Of a DNA stretch of 64,000 bases, positions 53,089-62,679 are shown piece after piece. The stretch comes from Anabaena sp. WA102 (GTDB lineage: Bacteria; Cyanobacteriota; Cyanobacteriia; Cyanobacteriales; Nostocaceae), in assembly GCF_001277295.1 (NCBI RefSeq), contig NZ_CP011456.1:4840001-4904000 (forward strand), read 5' to 3'. The position numbers and the translations under genes were made by a program. How positions within the stretch are numbered: position 1 is the stretch's first letter; each line of letters opens with the position of its first letter. Under the pieces are notes generated by a model, which saw only the letters and a program-made list of their open reading frames with translations, made no database searches and was not told the origin of the DNA.

Positions 53089-53591
53089 AAGCGGTTCTCC
53101 TAATTTAGTGACTTTTTAAGAAATAGCAAACTCACGCGCCAATTTTGCAAATTCTTTAAAAATATTTTTGTAACCCACATTCCGCAGGTGTTTTTTGAAT
53201 TTTCGGAATTATCCATAACCCAATGATAACAAGGCTTTCAGACAATGACACGCAATTCTATATTAGAGCGATGCCTTCGGCGCGGCGTAGCCATCGCCGA
53301 TATATTTAAAGCTCGAATCAAGTTTATTGAGAATAATGTCAATAAATTAGTTGGTTTGAGATTAAATTCATTGAATACCGACCTAGATAGCAAAAAGCAT
53401 GAACTGGTTATTATGATTGGGTTTTAGCTGTTTTATGAAATTCTTTTTTTGACAAAATAACCTGCTGGGAAAAATATTTTGAGTATATTTACTCATGCTG
53501 AATGTGGGTTGTAAGGTTGGTTAGTTGTCAGTTGTCCGTTGTCAGTTGTCCCTTGTCCGTTGTCATCAGTAAAATTCCTCTCCCCGCTCCC
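53089..53591. other. Gap with IS-end-like and palindromic repeats
   Basis: Holds CCCACATTCCGCA (about 53174), which resembles the ends of the element at 56491-58416, a degenerate partner TGAATGTGGG near 53503, a GCGATGCCTTCGGCGCGGCG palindrome near 53270, and a TTGTCAGTTG-type repeat at 53520-53565. A 60-codon ORF at 53245 consists partly of the palindrome, and I do not accept it as a gene. Confidence 0.5.
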
Positions 53592-53714
53592 CTACTCCCC
53601 CTACTCCCCCTGCCCCCCTACTCCCCCTACTCCCCCTACTCCCCCTACTCCCCCTACTCCCCCTACTCCCCCTACTCCCCCTACTCCCCCTACTCCCCCT
53701 ACTCCCCCTACTCC
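53592..53714. repeat. Nine-base minisatellite (CCCCCTACT)n at the 3' end of lipA
   Basis: About 13 units, nearly perfect, with strong strand asymmetry of C over G. The lipA stop codon (TAG, 53708-53710) lies inside the last unit, so the array abuts or enters the coding end. Confidence 0.9.
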
Positions 53715-54604
53715 TCCCCAGCGTGATAGGAACTGCGAACCAGGGGACCGGAACGGACGTGATTAAATCCCATTTCCTTGGCTATATTGCCCAGTTCTGT
53801 AAATTCCGCTGGAGTCCAATATTTTTTAACAGGTAGATGGTCTAAAGAAGGACGCATATATTGACCAATGGTGAGGCGATCGCATTTTACAGATCGCAAA
53901 TCCGCCATTGTCTCAATTAATTCCTCCATAGTTTCTCCATGTCCCACCATGACACCTGACTTCGTAGGAAGCTGATCATTCAACTCCTTAACCGTCGCTA
54001 ATACAGCCAACGAACGGTCATATTTTGCCCCTCGGCGCACAGTTGGAGTTAACCTACGGACTGTTTCGACATTATGGTTAAAACAAGCCGGTTGAGCCTG
54101 AATAATCATCGCTAAACTGTGACATTGGACTGCCACACCCCCACCACCCCAAAAATCCGATGTCAGCACCTCAATTTGAGTATCGGGATTCATCTGGCGA
54201 ATAGTCTCCATTGTCCTCACAAAATGACCAGCCCCCCCATCAGCCAAGTCATCACGGGCGACAGAAGTTAATACCACATACCGCAACCCTAAAAGCCGTA
54301 CTGATTCTGCCACCTTTTGGGGTTCTTCCTCATCCAACGCCATTGGCGCATGACCCTTATCTACCTGACAAAAAGCACAAGCGCGGGTACAAGTTGGACC
54401 CATTAATAAAAAAGTCGCCGTTTTTTGGGCGTAGCATTCACCCCGATTCGGACAACGCCCTTCTTCACAAATTGTGTGAATTTGTCGCTGCTTAATGATA
54501 CGTTGGACAGTAGAGATTTCACTGGCTTTGCCGATGGGACGACGCAACCAGCTAGGCATAGTCATAATTTCTGACTTGATATCAACTTGTTGTGGAGAAT
54601 TCAT
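53708..54604 (-). CDS. lipA: Lipoyl synthase
   Basis: 298 residues from the ATG at 54604; an ATG at 54676 lies in repeat sequence. Auxiliary cluster motif CEEGRCPNRGEC, radical-SAM motif CTRACAFC, then VVLTSVARDDLADGG and FNHNVETV. The end is RSSYHAGEE, as in the family (the RSSY motif holds the Ser ligand). It inserts sulfur into octanoyl groups of the lipoyl domains of 2-oxoacid dehydrogenases and GcvH. The start codon coincides with the first three bases of repeat element D, so its native 5' leader was probably displaced. The stop is in a minisatellite. Confidence 0.93.
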   Translation of the reverse strand: MNSPQQVDIKSEIMTMPSWLRRPIGKASEISTVQRIIKQRQIHTICEEGRCPNRGECYAQKTATFLLMGPTCTRACAFCQVDKGHAPMALDEEEPQKVAESVRLLGLRYVVLTSVARDDLADGGAGHFVRTMETIRQMNPDTQIEVLTSDFWGGGGVAVQCHSLAMIIQAQPACFNHNVETVRRLTPTVRRGAKYDRSLAVLATVKELNDQLPTKSGVMVGHGETMEELIETMADLRSVKCDRLTIGQYMRPSLDHLPVKKYWTPAEFTELGNIAKEMGFNHVRSGPLVRSSYHAGEE

Positions 54605-54933
54605 AAGAATACCCGGTAAGTGGGAAACGAGCGTGGCTTTAGCCCTGAGAGGGAAACGGCACGAGCAGTTCGACAAGTGTTACAGTGAGCTTGCCGAACT
54701 GCTCACTGACCACGGTTTTAACCGCCTTGAATATTTTTTCATTACCGCCTTGGAGTTGGGAAATTCGGGGTACTTTTGTAATGCACTTTCAACGGGACAA
54801 TTACCGATTCAAAATTCTCAACTCTGTACGCATAATGTTTTGCTCACTCATAGCCTCTCATTTCTGGGGTAATGTTAGCTAGATGCCTCCGGCACGCTGG
54901 CGCGAACGACCAGTTATAAGAGCTTTTTAGACT
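54602..54933 (+). repeat. Repeat element D, copy 2
   Basis: Same ends as 40848-41053, but with an inserted hairpin (GAGCAGTTCG...CGAACTGCTC, 54663-54704) and a different centre. It abuts the lipA start codon. Antisense transcription from it would run away from lipA. Confidence 0.6.
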
Positions 54934-55500
54934 TGCAACACTATTTCAGTGACCTTAAAACTGTTTAATTGCAAATGACAGAGCAGGGAACTAGCTATGC
55001 CTGACGGCACGCTGGCGCGAACGCATTCGGTGGGTGTCGTGACTCAAATAACGGCTACCCTTCGACTCCCTTCGACTTCGCTCAGGGCAAGCCGCTCAGG
55101 GTGGTCTGGTCAGCACGGCTTGCTTGATTACTCTTGCAAGCCCAGTCCCTTTAGGGCTGGGTTACTGACATAACGATTTGTTAATTAGGCAAAAAGTAAG
55201 AGCGCGTAATGACTATTTACATAGAGGTACTGTAATTCCAGATATACCCCAAACTGAGAAGTTAGACTAATAAATCTTTCACTACACAGGATATTAGTTG
55301 TGTGTAGTCTACCTACACAACTATGATACAAATTGATCAAAACATCAGTGAAAGTTTCCTACAACTCCTGTGATTTCGGAAATTTATGTCAGAAAATACT
55401 CCCCCCCAATCTACATAAATTTTGGATATAGTGAGAGAATTCTTAAAAGCACTCGGCAACCAGCCATCTAAACATAAAATTTTTAGTAGAGTAATCAGTT
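54934..55500. other. Gap without a recognised gene
   Basis: Contains a GACGGCACGCTGGCGCG palindrome near 55010, a CCCTTCGACT..CTTCGCTCAGGG inverted repeat near 55060-55095, and a GGGCTTGC..GCAAGCCC-like stretch with CCCTTTAGGG near 55147. The last 150 bases before the response regulator are AT-rich and probably hold its promoter; no clear boxes were picked. Confidence 0.45.
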
Positions 55501-56073
55501 GTGGCAAGTAACAAAATTTTAGTTATTGACGACACTACCGTTGTCAGGGTAAAAGTACGAGAAATGTTACCACCAGGTAATTTTGAGGTGATAGAAGCCA
55601 AGGATGGGTTAGAAGGATACAACCTCATCCTCAAGGAAAAAGTCAGCTTGATCATGCTAGATTTTTTGTTGCCAAAAATGAGTGGTTGGGAAGTTTTCCA
55701 GAAAATCCAGGCTCAACCAGAATTGCGGAAAATTCCTTTGGTAATCATGTCAGGACGCAAGGAAGAGGTAACGGAAAAATTTGTAGAACCATTTGAATAT
55801 TTTGAATTTTTAGGCAAACCTTTTGATCAAAAGCAACTCGTTGGCGCTATCAAGTCAGCAATGCTGAAGTCGAAAAAGGAGCGTCTAGACTTAAATATAC
55901 CCCCAGTGAATCCTGCAAATAAACAGCCTGCCCCAGTTGCTATAAATGCCGTAGATTCATCTGCTGAGATCAAATTACTAAATGATAAAATTATCAAGAT
56001 GCAAGGAGAAATTGATAACTTGAAGAAACAGCTTAATCAAGTTGTGACTTTTATTAAACAGAAAATTAAGTAA
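55501..56073 (+). CDS. Response regulator with coiled-coil C-terminus
   Basis: 190 residues from GTG. Receiver domain 1-~125 with ILVIDDTTVV, phosphoacceptor Asp54 (IMLDFLLPKMSG), VIMSGRKEE and LGKPF. The C-terminal part is a Pro/Ala linker (NIPPVNPANKQPAPVA) and a 40-residue coiled coil (EIKLLNDKIIKMQGEIDNLK). No DNA-binding or enzymatic output is present. The coiled coil may mediate binding to a partner. No histidine kinase is beside it; HmpE in the same region is one possible partner, unproved. Confidence 0.85.
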   Translation: MASNKILVIDDTTVVRVKVREMLPPGNFEVIEAKDGLEGYNLILKEKVSLIMLDFLLPKMSGWEVFQKIQAQPELRKIPLVIMSGRKEEVTEKFVEPFEYFEFLGKPFDQKQLVGAIKSAMLKSKKERLDLNIPPVNPANKQPAPVAINAVDSSAEIKLLNDKIIKMQGEIDNLKKQLNQVVTFIKQKIK

Positions 56074-56112
56074 TTTTTTCTTTGGTAATGCCAAATTAAA
56101 ATGAAACTACAT

Positions 56113-56334
56113 AGGGTTTGCTGAAAAAGTTGTCTGTGAGGGCTAGAAGTTCAGGAGTATGGCTAACGCCACGCTTCGCTATCAGGAGGATTTAGAAGAA
56201 GTTAGAAGTAATATCAAGTCTGGAAAATTGAACGATTTTTGATGCTATGATCACACTTTCCTTGCACCTCATTTATCTTTCATACAGATGAAACTCTTCA
56301 TGCGTCTGGGTTATAGGTTTATTCAGCAAGCCCT
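56113..56334. mobile_element. MITE with AGGG(C/T)TTGCTGAA ends
   Basis: Inverted ends AGGGTTTGCTGAAAAA and TTTATTCAGCAAGCCCT around 190 bases that include a GGCTAACGCCACG palindrome. Flanked by ACAT on both sides, a possible target duplication. The ends match the remnant at 19761. Confidence 0.7.
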
Positions 56335-56382
56335 ACATAGAATAAGATTTCAAAAATTATTAAGGAATGTGGATTAAATAAC

Positions 56383-56631
56383 TTACAATTCTAAATGTTG
56401 TTGTGGTTTAGCAGTATAGTTCCACTGTGGCAAAAAATCATCAAAGAAAATCTCCATTGTTTCTTTAAAACCCTCAGCAACTTTCTTACCCCACATTCCG
56501 CACCCTTGACTGTCACAAACGGTGATTACGGAGGTAAATTGATGAAAAATGAGTAAAAGAATACATTTATCTATAAAAAAACAAATTTTAGATAGGAAAA
56601 TTGATTCAGATACATTCTCAATAAGAAGCAA
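56383..56631 (-). pseudogene. Gene fragment next to a transposon end, unrecognised
   Basis: The C-terminal 39 residues (KKVAEGFKETMEIFFDDFLP... ending QQHLEL) look like real protein, while the N-terminal part reads through a transposon end (CGMWG comes from TGCGGAATGTGGGG) and AT-rich sequence. I take it as the tail of a gene cut by insertion, perhaps itself a transposase. Confidence 0.4.
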
Positions 56632-56846
56632 TAAAGAATGAGGGTGGTTTCTGGCAGAAAATATAATATAATTTTATTGTTAGTCTATCAAGACTTAATC
56701 ATAACTTATATCCTTCTAGAAATAAACTTAAAAACAGCATTAAAACTTAAACTCATTAATAAAATCAATGAGTCAAATTCAGAAATGTTGAATAGCGTAA
56801 TAAAACTTTACATATTGAAATAAACTTAGCCTATAAGTGCTATTTT

Positions 56847-57269
56847 TCATCTTATCCAAATAAGTTTTCTAAACCAATGAACATAACTTATTTCCTGACA
56901 CATATAGGACTGAAGATAACGGAGTTTATCTAATAAAGTTTTGCCAAATTCTTGCGGTATTTCTATTAGTTGCAATATCAAATAAGCGATTAAACAGCAC
57001 ATTATCTGAATTCTAATTCCATTCTCATTCTTTGTCATAAGTCTGTCTAACTTGAGGTGCATTTTTAAGAATTTCCATAACAATTCAATTTGCCATCTTT
57101 GTATGTAAATTTCCATAATCTCTTGATTACTAACTTGCTCTTCTCCTTCATTTAATAAGTTTGTTGCTAAACGAAATTCACTCTTAGTTTCTATATCACA
57201 AAATGCTACTACTCTAATTTCCACTTCTCTTTCATCTTTGCCAACTTCTGGGAAATTCTTTAAGCGCAT
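56847..57269 (-). pseudogene. C-terminal fragment of an IS4-family transposase
   Basis: 140 residues. Contains YIQRWQIELLWKFLK, the Y(2)R(3)E(6)K signature of IS4 DDE transposases with the catalytic Glu, followed by LDRLMTKNENGIRIQIMCCL. The part with both catalytic Asp is missing. It abuts the next transposase piece within four bases. Confidence 0.8.
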
Positions 57270-57272
57270 AAT

Positions 57273-58160
57273 TTGATAATTCTTTATCTAGATTTTTTTA
57301 GATTGTATCAAATTATGGTACTTTTTTTTAATCTTTTCCTAACATTCAACACTTCTGCCCTACCACTATATTGGGAAACATTAAATCATGTCGGAAATAG
57401 TAATTTACAAACACAGAAAAGATTAATAAAGACAGCAATAAAGTTGTTAAAAAAATGTCGAATTGTGGTGTTAGCAGACAGAGAATTTCATAGTCCAAAA
57501 CTGGCTAAATGGCTTGATGAGCAAGGAGTTTACTTCGCTTTACGCCAGAAGAAAAACCTTTATTTTCAAGAAAAACCTGAACAAGAATATCAAGTTCTTA
57601 AAAATCAAGGATTTAAGCCAGGAATGTCGAGATTTTATGAAAAAGTTAAATGTGGTAAAGGGGATGAATTAGGCTTATTTAATATCGCTGTTTATTGGAA
57701 GAGAAAATATCGGAACTCTGGACCAAAAGAACCTTGGTATATCTTGACGAATCTACCAACTCTCCAACAAACTTTATGCCTCTATAGATGTCGATGGGGA
57801 ATTGAGCAATTCTTTAAGGATTGTAAAACTGGTGGTTATAATTTAGAGGATACTAAAGTAAATGAAACTCGCTTTTTAGCTTTAGTATTATTGATTGTCA
57901 TTGCTTATAGTTTAGCCACTATGCACGGTCAACGGATGAAAAAATTAGGTATAGAGACTTATGCCGGACGTATTCAACAACATCAGGACAAGTACCCACG
58001 TCAAAGTGATTTTAGCTTTGCTCTCTACGGACAACTATGGATTTATGGTATGGAATTATGGGCTGATTTAGCTCTGAATTTAATCAATCTCAAGCCTCAT
58101 AAACGCCTCTTTTTTCAACGGGGCTTTCAGGCTCTATCCCTTATGAAACAAGCTCTTTAG
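57273..58160 (+). pseudogene. N-terminally truncated IS4-family transposase
   Basis: 295 residues. The second Asp lies in VVLADREFHSPKLAKW, and the Glu in YRCRWGIEQFFKDCK (again a Y(2)R(3)E(6)K motif). The N-terminal domain with the first Asp has been lost, replaced by a hydrophobic reading of non-native sequence (MIILYLDFFRLYQIMVLFF). The last 60 bases recur in reverse at 19850-19907. Inactive as it stands. Confidence 0.8.
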
Positions 58161-58507
58161 CCGCCTTGTCACCCGTTAAGGTTTTTTATAGTCATTGAGG
58201 ATAAAGCTTTCAATGATTCTGGACTAGGTTTTCCATTACAATCACCTCAGAATCAAAATTTTGTACTTAGTCGTTTTATTGACTATATATCTGCTTTAAT
58301 AGTAATTATTCCTATTTAGCCTCAATAAATTTTAATCACCCCTCACAGGTATTAGTTCTTATGTACTAAATATATTGCTTTCCTTGGGGTGTGACACTTG
58401 GGGGTGCGGAATGTGGTATTATTGCTGTTTAATAATAAAAATGGGTAATTGAATATTGAAGACTAGCTTCATTACCAATTACCCATTACCGATTATTTAG
58501 GAATAAC
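58161..58507. other. Gap with IS flank and transposon end
   Basis: Contains the IS tail (CTTTCAATGATTCTGGAC near 58207, related to 20228-20259) and the inverted end at 58390-58416. A short AATTACCCATTACC heptamer stretch lies near 58480, directly before the ndhB stop. No gene seen. Confidence 0.5.
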
Positions 58508-60070
58508 TTACAATTCCTGTAACTCCTTATTTGTAATAACACTAGCTTGTGTACTAGCAACTTTTGCTGCTTGCAACATGGGAGTGTTAGTAACAGAATT
58601 ATTAGCTAAAGTAAACAAGGGATTGGATAAGATTCCAGAAATGGTAGTAGCTATTAAAGTTACTATCAAACCTACTTGTAAAGGTCTCAGTCCTGGTAAA
58701 TCCCAACGCACTTGGGGATAATTCTTCACCACGTCGGACATTTCTTGGGGTTCTTTGACTACCATCATCTTAACTACGCGAATGTAGTAATAGATAGAAA
58801 CCACACTGGTAACTAAACCGAGTAAAACTAACCAGTAAAGACCAGCTTGCCAACCTGCCCAAAATAAGTAAATCTTCCCGAAAAAGCCGGCTAGTGGGGG
58901 AATACCACCCAATGATAAGAGAGAAATACTCAAACCCAGTGTTAAAAGTGGGTCTTTTTGATACAAACCAGAGTATTCAGAAATTTGATCTGTTCCTGTT
59001 CGCAAAGAGAACAATACTACGCAACTAAAGCCGCACAGGTTCATAAACAGGTACACCAGTAGATAGAAAATCATACTGGAATAGCCGGCATCAGTTCCCG
59101 CAATTAAGCCAATCATCACAAACCCAGCTTGGGCAATGGATGAGTAAGCTAACATCCGTTTCATGCTAGTTTGGGCTAGGGCGACAACGTTACCCAGTAC
59201 CATACTTAGCACCGCAAGGGCGGTGAAAACAAATCTCCACTCATCTGCCACGATAGGGAAAACGGTGGTCAAGAGACGGATAGCTAGGGCAAGTCCTGCG
59301 GCTTTAGAACCAACGGATAAAAAGGCGATAACTGGAGTTGGTGCGCCTTCATAAACGTCCGGTGTCCATTGGTGGAAGGGTGCAGCGGAGATTTTGAAAC
59401 CAATACCCGCAATCACGAAAACCAGAGCAATTACTAAACCCAGGGATTGACCAACATTCGCTGTAGCGATACCTTGAGCGATCGCACTTAGTTCTGTTTG
59501 TCCACCGGATAACCCATACAGCAGGGAGACACCATACAAAAATACCGCTGTACTGGAAGCACCAATTAACAGGTATTTCAACGCTGCTTCATTGGAACGG
59601 GGGTCACGTTTTGTATAACCTGTCAACAAATAAGAGGAAATACTCAGGGCTTCTAGGGAGATGAAAATCATCACCAACTCATTAGCACCGGATAAAAACA
59701 TTCCTCCCAAAGTCGCAGTCATCAAAATGGCAATAAATTCGGCTAAAGGCGTACCACTTTGTTCGACGTAGCGAATTGACATCAATATTGTTGACATTGC
59801 TGACAGGGCGATAATCCCCCGAAAGACAATACTCAGGTCGTCACCATTAAAGCTACCAGTAAAGGCAATGGGGTTAGTAGTATCCCATTGGAAGTATAGA
59901 GCAATAATCGCGGCTGTTAAACCAGCGATCGCTAGATATGCAATCCAGCGAGCAGATGTCCGTCCCAAAATCAAATCAACAATCAAAACCCCCAAGAGGG
60001 TAATCATGACGATTCCCTCTGGTAAAATCGTTCCAGCATTTAACTGGGATGCAAAATTAGCAAAATCCAT
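58508..60070 (-). CDS. ndhB: NAD(P)H-quinone oxidoreductase subunit 2 (NdhB)
   Basis: 520 residues, the family's usual length, with about 14 membrane segments. Characteristic blocks: MDFANFASQLNAGTILPEG, LEALSISSYLLTGYTKRD, SAAPFHQWTPDVYEGAPTPV, and SMKRMLAYSSIAQAGF with the antiporter-type Lys. It is a proton-pumping subunit of thylakoid NDH-1, which serves respiration, cyclic electron flow and CO2 uptake. Single gene, as usual in cyanobacteria. Confidence 0.96.
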   Translation of the reverse strand: MDFANFASQLNAGTILPEGIVMITLLGVLIVDLILGRTSARWIAYLAIAGLTAAIIALYFQWDTTNPIAFTGSFNGDDLSIVFRGIIALSAMSTILMSIRYVEQSGTPLAEFIAILMTATLGGMFLSGANELVMIFISLEALSISSYLLTGYTKRDPRSNEAALKYLLIGASSTAVFLYGVSLLYGLSGGQTELSAIAQGIATANVGQSLGLVIALVFVIAGIGFKISAAPFHQWTPDVYEGAPTPVIAFLSVGSKAAGLALAIRLLTTVFPIVADEWRFVFTALAVLSMVLGNVVALAQTSMKRMLAYSSIAQAGFVMIGLIAGTDAGYSSMIFYLLVYLFMNLCGFSCVVLFSLRTGTDQISEYSGLYQKDPLLTLGLSISLLSLGGIPPLAGFFGKIYLFWAGWQAGLYWLVLLGLVTSVVSIYYYIRVVKMMVVKEPQEMSDVVKNYPQVRWDLPGLRPLQVGLIVTLIATTISGILSNPLFTLANNSVTNTPMLQAAKVASTQASVITNKELQEL

Positions 60071-60304
60071 GAGATATATAGGTTTTAGCGATTAAACATT
60101 AGAGATAACACAAGTTTATTCTATCCATACTTCTTGACTAAAATTGCATTGATCTTTCTATCTTTAACAGTTGGAAATTCGTATATTTGATTTTAGCTAT
60201 CCGCAAATGTACCGCAATAACTCAAAATAAACAGTCGAGTACATAACTGAACTGTTCAGCGTGGGGCGATTTTCGGGAAGGAGTAAGCATGGCTTAAAAG
60301 CACT

Positions 60305-60931
60305 TTATCTGCCAGCCTTTAAAACTTGTTCGGCTGTCAGTTTGAAATTTGGGAATGTCAGCGAAGTAATGGGTTGATTGCCTCGAATCTGCTGAATTTC
60401 ATACTCTCCTTTGACTAAGGTACAAATAGAAAGAGTAGGTTGTTTCGGTTTCCCAATATGTCGAGTCACACCTAGACCCGCATAATCCGCAATCCAATAT
60501 TCAGGAATACCTAAAATTGCGTAGTCTTCGACTTTACGCGCATAATCGTTTTGCCAGTTGCTACTAACTACTTCCATCACAAATTTAATCGAACTGCCCA
60601 GCGTGAGGATTGATTGGTCATTCCAAAGTAGTTCTTTCGCAAGTTCATTGCGGTCAACAACCATAACATCAGGTCGAAATGCTGTCATACCCAAGTTGGA
60701 AGGACGTAGCAATCCTCGCTGAAGGACAAACCAATTTAAACCTATTGCATCAATTTGGGCGCAGATTTTTGTGGTGGTAAAAGCTGAAACTTCTTCATGG
60801 TAGCCTGTTGGTTCCAAATCAAACACCTCTCCATCAATCAATTCGTAGCGGTTACTGTCACCATAACGGACGATAAAATCGCTAAAACTTAGTAACTGCT
60901 GTTGTGCTTGTCTTTCGGTTGCAATGGTCAT
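60305..60931 (-). CDS. Uma2-family (DUF820) putative endonuclease
   Basis: 208 residues. PD-(D/E)xK-type core: YELIDGEVFDLEP, FRPDVMVVD, IKFVMEVVSSNWQNDYARK and IPEYWIADY. These supply the acidic and Lys residues expected of the restriction-endonuclease-like fold. The family is greatly expanded in cyanobacteria; most members are of unproved function, and many are linked with mobile DNA. No partner methylase is present. Confidence 0.85.
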   Translation of the reverse strand: MTIATERQAQQQLLSFSDFIVRYGDSNRYELIDGEVFDLEPTGYHEEVSAFTTTKICAQIDAIGLNWFVLQRGLLRPSNLGMTAFRPDVMVVDRNELAKELLWNDQSILTLGSSIKFVMEVVSSNWQNDYARKVEDYAILGIPEYWIADYAGLGVTRHIGKPKQPTLSICTLVKGEYEIQQIRGNQPITSLTFPNFKLTAEQVLKAGR

Positions 60932-61443
60932 AGGTCAACTTAGCCCCATCAATATCATCACTTTAGCATTTTTGCTAAATCCATATTTTTTTTAAAATAG
61001 TAACAGTAGGATGTGTTAGCGTAGCGCATAATAATTACAAACTAATCATAATTAAAAGCAAAAAAGCGCGTCAAGCAACGCACCTTACAGCGACTACTGA
61101 TATCTCTAAGCGATCGCCGTCAAAGAATAACAGACCATGAACCGGAAAATTAAAGTTATTGCTAATAGCTTGTTAGCAGTAATTGTGGCTCATTCCTGTG
61201 AGTCGTGATTATTAGGCGATAGCGAAGCGCGACCTAGAAATCGCCCTGATCGTCTCAGCCGCACTCAATACTCAAGATATCACGATTGTAATCTTCACCC
61301 ACGAGCTAGATATCGCGCCCAAACAATAGTGTAATATCTTTGTCCAAAATGGACTAATTGCGAGCTAAACTACTTTAACAACGATAGACATATTCGGCTA
61401 AAATTTAAGCAAGATCGTTTAGTATTGGAAAGGAAATTCTATT
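60932..61443. other. Gap with palindromic repeats
   Basis: Contains a GCGTAGCGCATAATAATTAC repeat near 61019 and a GGCGATAGCGAAGCGCGACC copy at 61215-61245. The bases before 61444 have AAAGGAAA as ribosome binding site for the ATPase gene. No gene is seen. Confidence 0.5.
61215..61245 (+). repeat. GCGATAGCGAAGCG palindromic repeat, intergenic copy
   Basis: 31 bp, same family as the copy inside devB (25411-25440). Confidence 0.75.
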
Positions 61444-62679
61444 TTGTCCAACCCAGATTCCAACACAAATCAGCCTCGCCTTTTATCTTTTACCCTTGAC
61501 GGTTGGTCTGTCTTAGGTAGTCGAGTTACTGTTTCTTTAGAGGATGGTGTTGCCGTATTAGTTGGTCGCAATGGGGCTGGAAAGTCAGCTATTCTTGAAG
61601 GGTTTGAAGCAATCTCATTATGTGCGATTGGTAGGTTTAATCCACTTGTGTATGATGGCGAAAGTTTTCCTAAAATATTAGAAATCGAAATTTTGACTCC
61701 GACTGCTCGTAGACTTGAATATAGGTATGAATTTACAACTCTTGCTAGTTCTGATGATGATCTGAATTTTGATGACTCCGATGACTCCATAGATGAAAAA
61801 TCAGAAGTAAGTCGTTTCTCCTGGAATGATTACTGTCGATATATTAATGAAGAAGAAGATCATCTTTGGACTACTGATAATGGGGTGACAACTTTTCATA
61901 CTGGGGATAGTCCAATTATCACTGTTCTTGGGAATACGCACTCTCTCCGACAATCGCTCCCAAAAACCTCCCCAATCAAGCTACCTGACGAAATGCTTTG
62001 GGTTTATTCTGTTTTGGGAGGAGTTCGCTTACTAGGGAAAGCTTCTATTAGACAAAGGACTAGACGACAACCATCACAACTAAGAGTATCAAGCAAAGGT
62101 ATTTCTACTCGTTCTTTCAGTTTAGGTGATATTCTAGCTCGAAAAATACTACGTCTTATTGGCAAGGATGATCTATGCGAGCTTGAAAGCATCTGTCAGC
62201 GAGTTGGACTTGGCAGCAAGATATCTGAACAAAAGTTTATTTTAAGCAGAGACTCTGGAGAGAAAATTGAAAATGAAGAAGAAGAATATATTTCTTCGGT
62301 ATTGCTAGATGGAGTTAATATAGGGTTATTATCTGATGGAACACTCCGAGTCTTGTCGATTCTTATTGAAATAATTGCCTCATCTCCTAATACGACGACA
62401 ATAATTGAAGAACCTGAGACACAAATCCATCCTGCTATGCTTGCAAAGTTACTGAATGAAATCGAGACCTACTCTTTTGGAGAAAATTTGATTCTTTCGA
62501 CTCACTCACCGCAAGTCGTTTCATGGACTAGTCCAGACAAAATTATTCTAGTTCATCGAGATAATGGACAAACATTTGTTCGGAAATTAGGCGATGATCA
62601 GATTCACAATGTTATTGAATACCTCTCTGAAGATGGTGAATTAGGCGAATGGATTTACAGTGGTATTCTCGATGAGTAA
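61444..62679 (+). CDS. AAA_21/OLD-like ATPase of a probable two-gene defence module
   Basis: 411 residues from TTG, with AAAGGAAA upstream. ABC-type ATPase head: Walker A GRNGAGKSAILEG near residue 40, LLSDGTLRVLSILIEI as the signature-like helix, Walker B TTIIEEPETQIHP and LILSTHSPQVVSW as the H-loop. There is no fused TOPRIM domain; instead a TOPRIM-like protein is encoded by the next gene, which overlaps by 8 bases. The split of ATPase and TOPRIM into two coupled genes is known from RloA/RloB (AbiL) and PARIS-type phage defences. Which family this is cannot be settled by eye. Confidence 0.8.
   Translation: MSNPDSNTNQPRLLSFTLDGWSVLGSRVTVSLEDGVAVLVGRNGAGKSAILEGFEAISLCAIGRFNPLVYDGESFPKILEIEILTPTARRLEYRYEFTTLASSDDDLNFDDSDDSIDEKSEVSRFSWNDYCRYINEEEDHLWTTDNGVTTFHTGDSPIITVLGNTHSLRQSLPKTSPIKLPDEMLWVYSVLGGVRLLGKASIRQRTRRQPSQLRVSSKGISTRSFSLGDILARKILRLIGKDDLCELESICQRVGLGSKISEQKFILSRDSGEKIENEEEEYISSVLLDGVNIGLLSDGTLRVLSILIEIIASSPNTTTIIEEPETQIHPAMLAKLLNEIETYSFGENLILSTHSPQVVSWTSPDKIILVHRDNGQTFVRKLGDDQIHNVIEYLSEDGELGEWIYSGILDE

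Larger units (their letters stand above)
56491..58416. mobile_element. Composite mobile region with inverted ends and two truncated transposases
   Basis: Ends CCACATTCCGCACCC..GTCACA (56491) and TGTGACA..GGTGCGGAATGTGG (58416) are inverted repeats of each other. Between them are two IS4-type transposase pieces in head-to-head orientation, so the region is a stack of insertions, not one intact IS. Confidence 0.55.

Noticed and set aside
53245..53427. 60-codon plus-strand ORF
   Set aside because: Its middle is a GCGATGCCTTCGGCG-type palindromic repeat, and no ribosome binding site or family is visible.
53502..53766. Two plus-strand ORFs made of SPYSP or PTPPTP repeats
   Set aside because: They are only the translation of the nine-base minisatellite and overlap the end of lipA.
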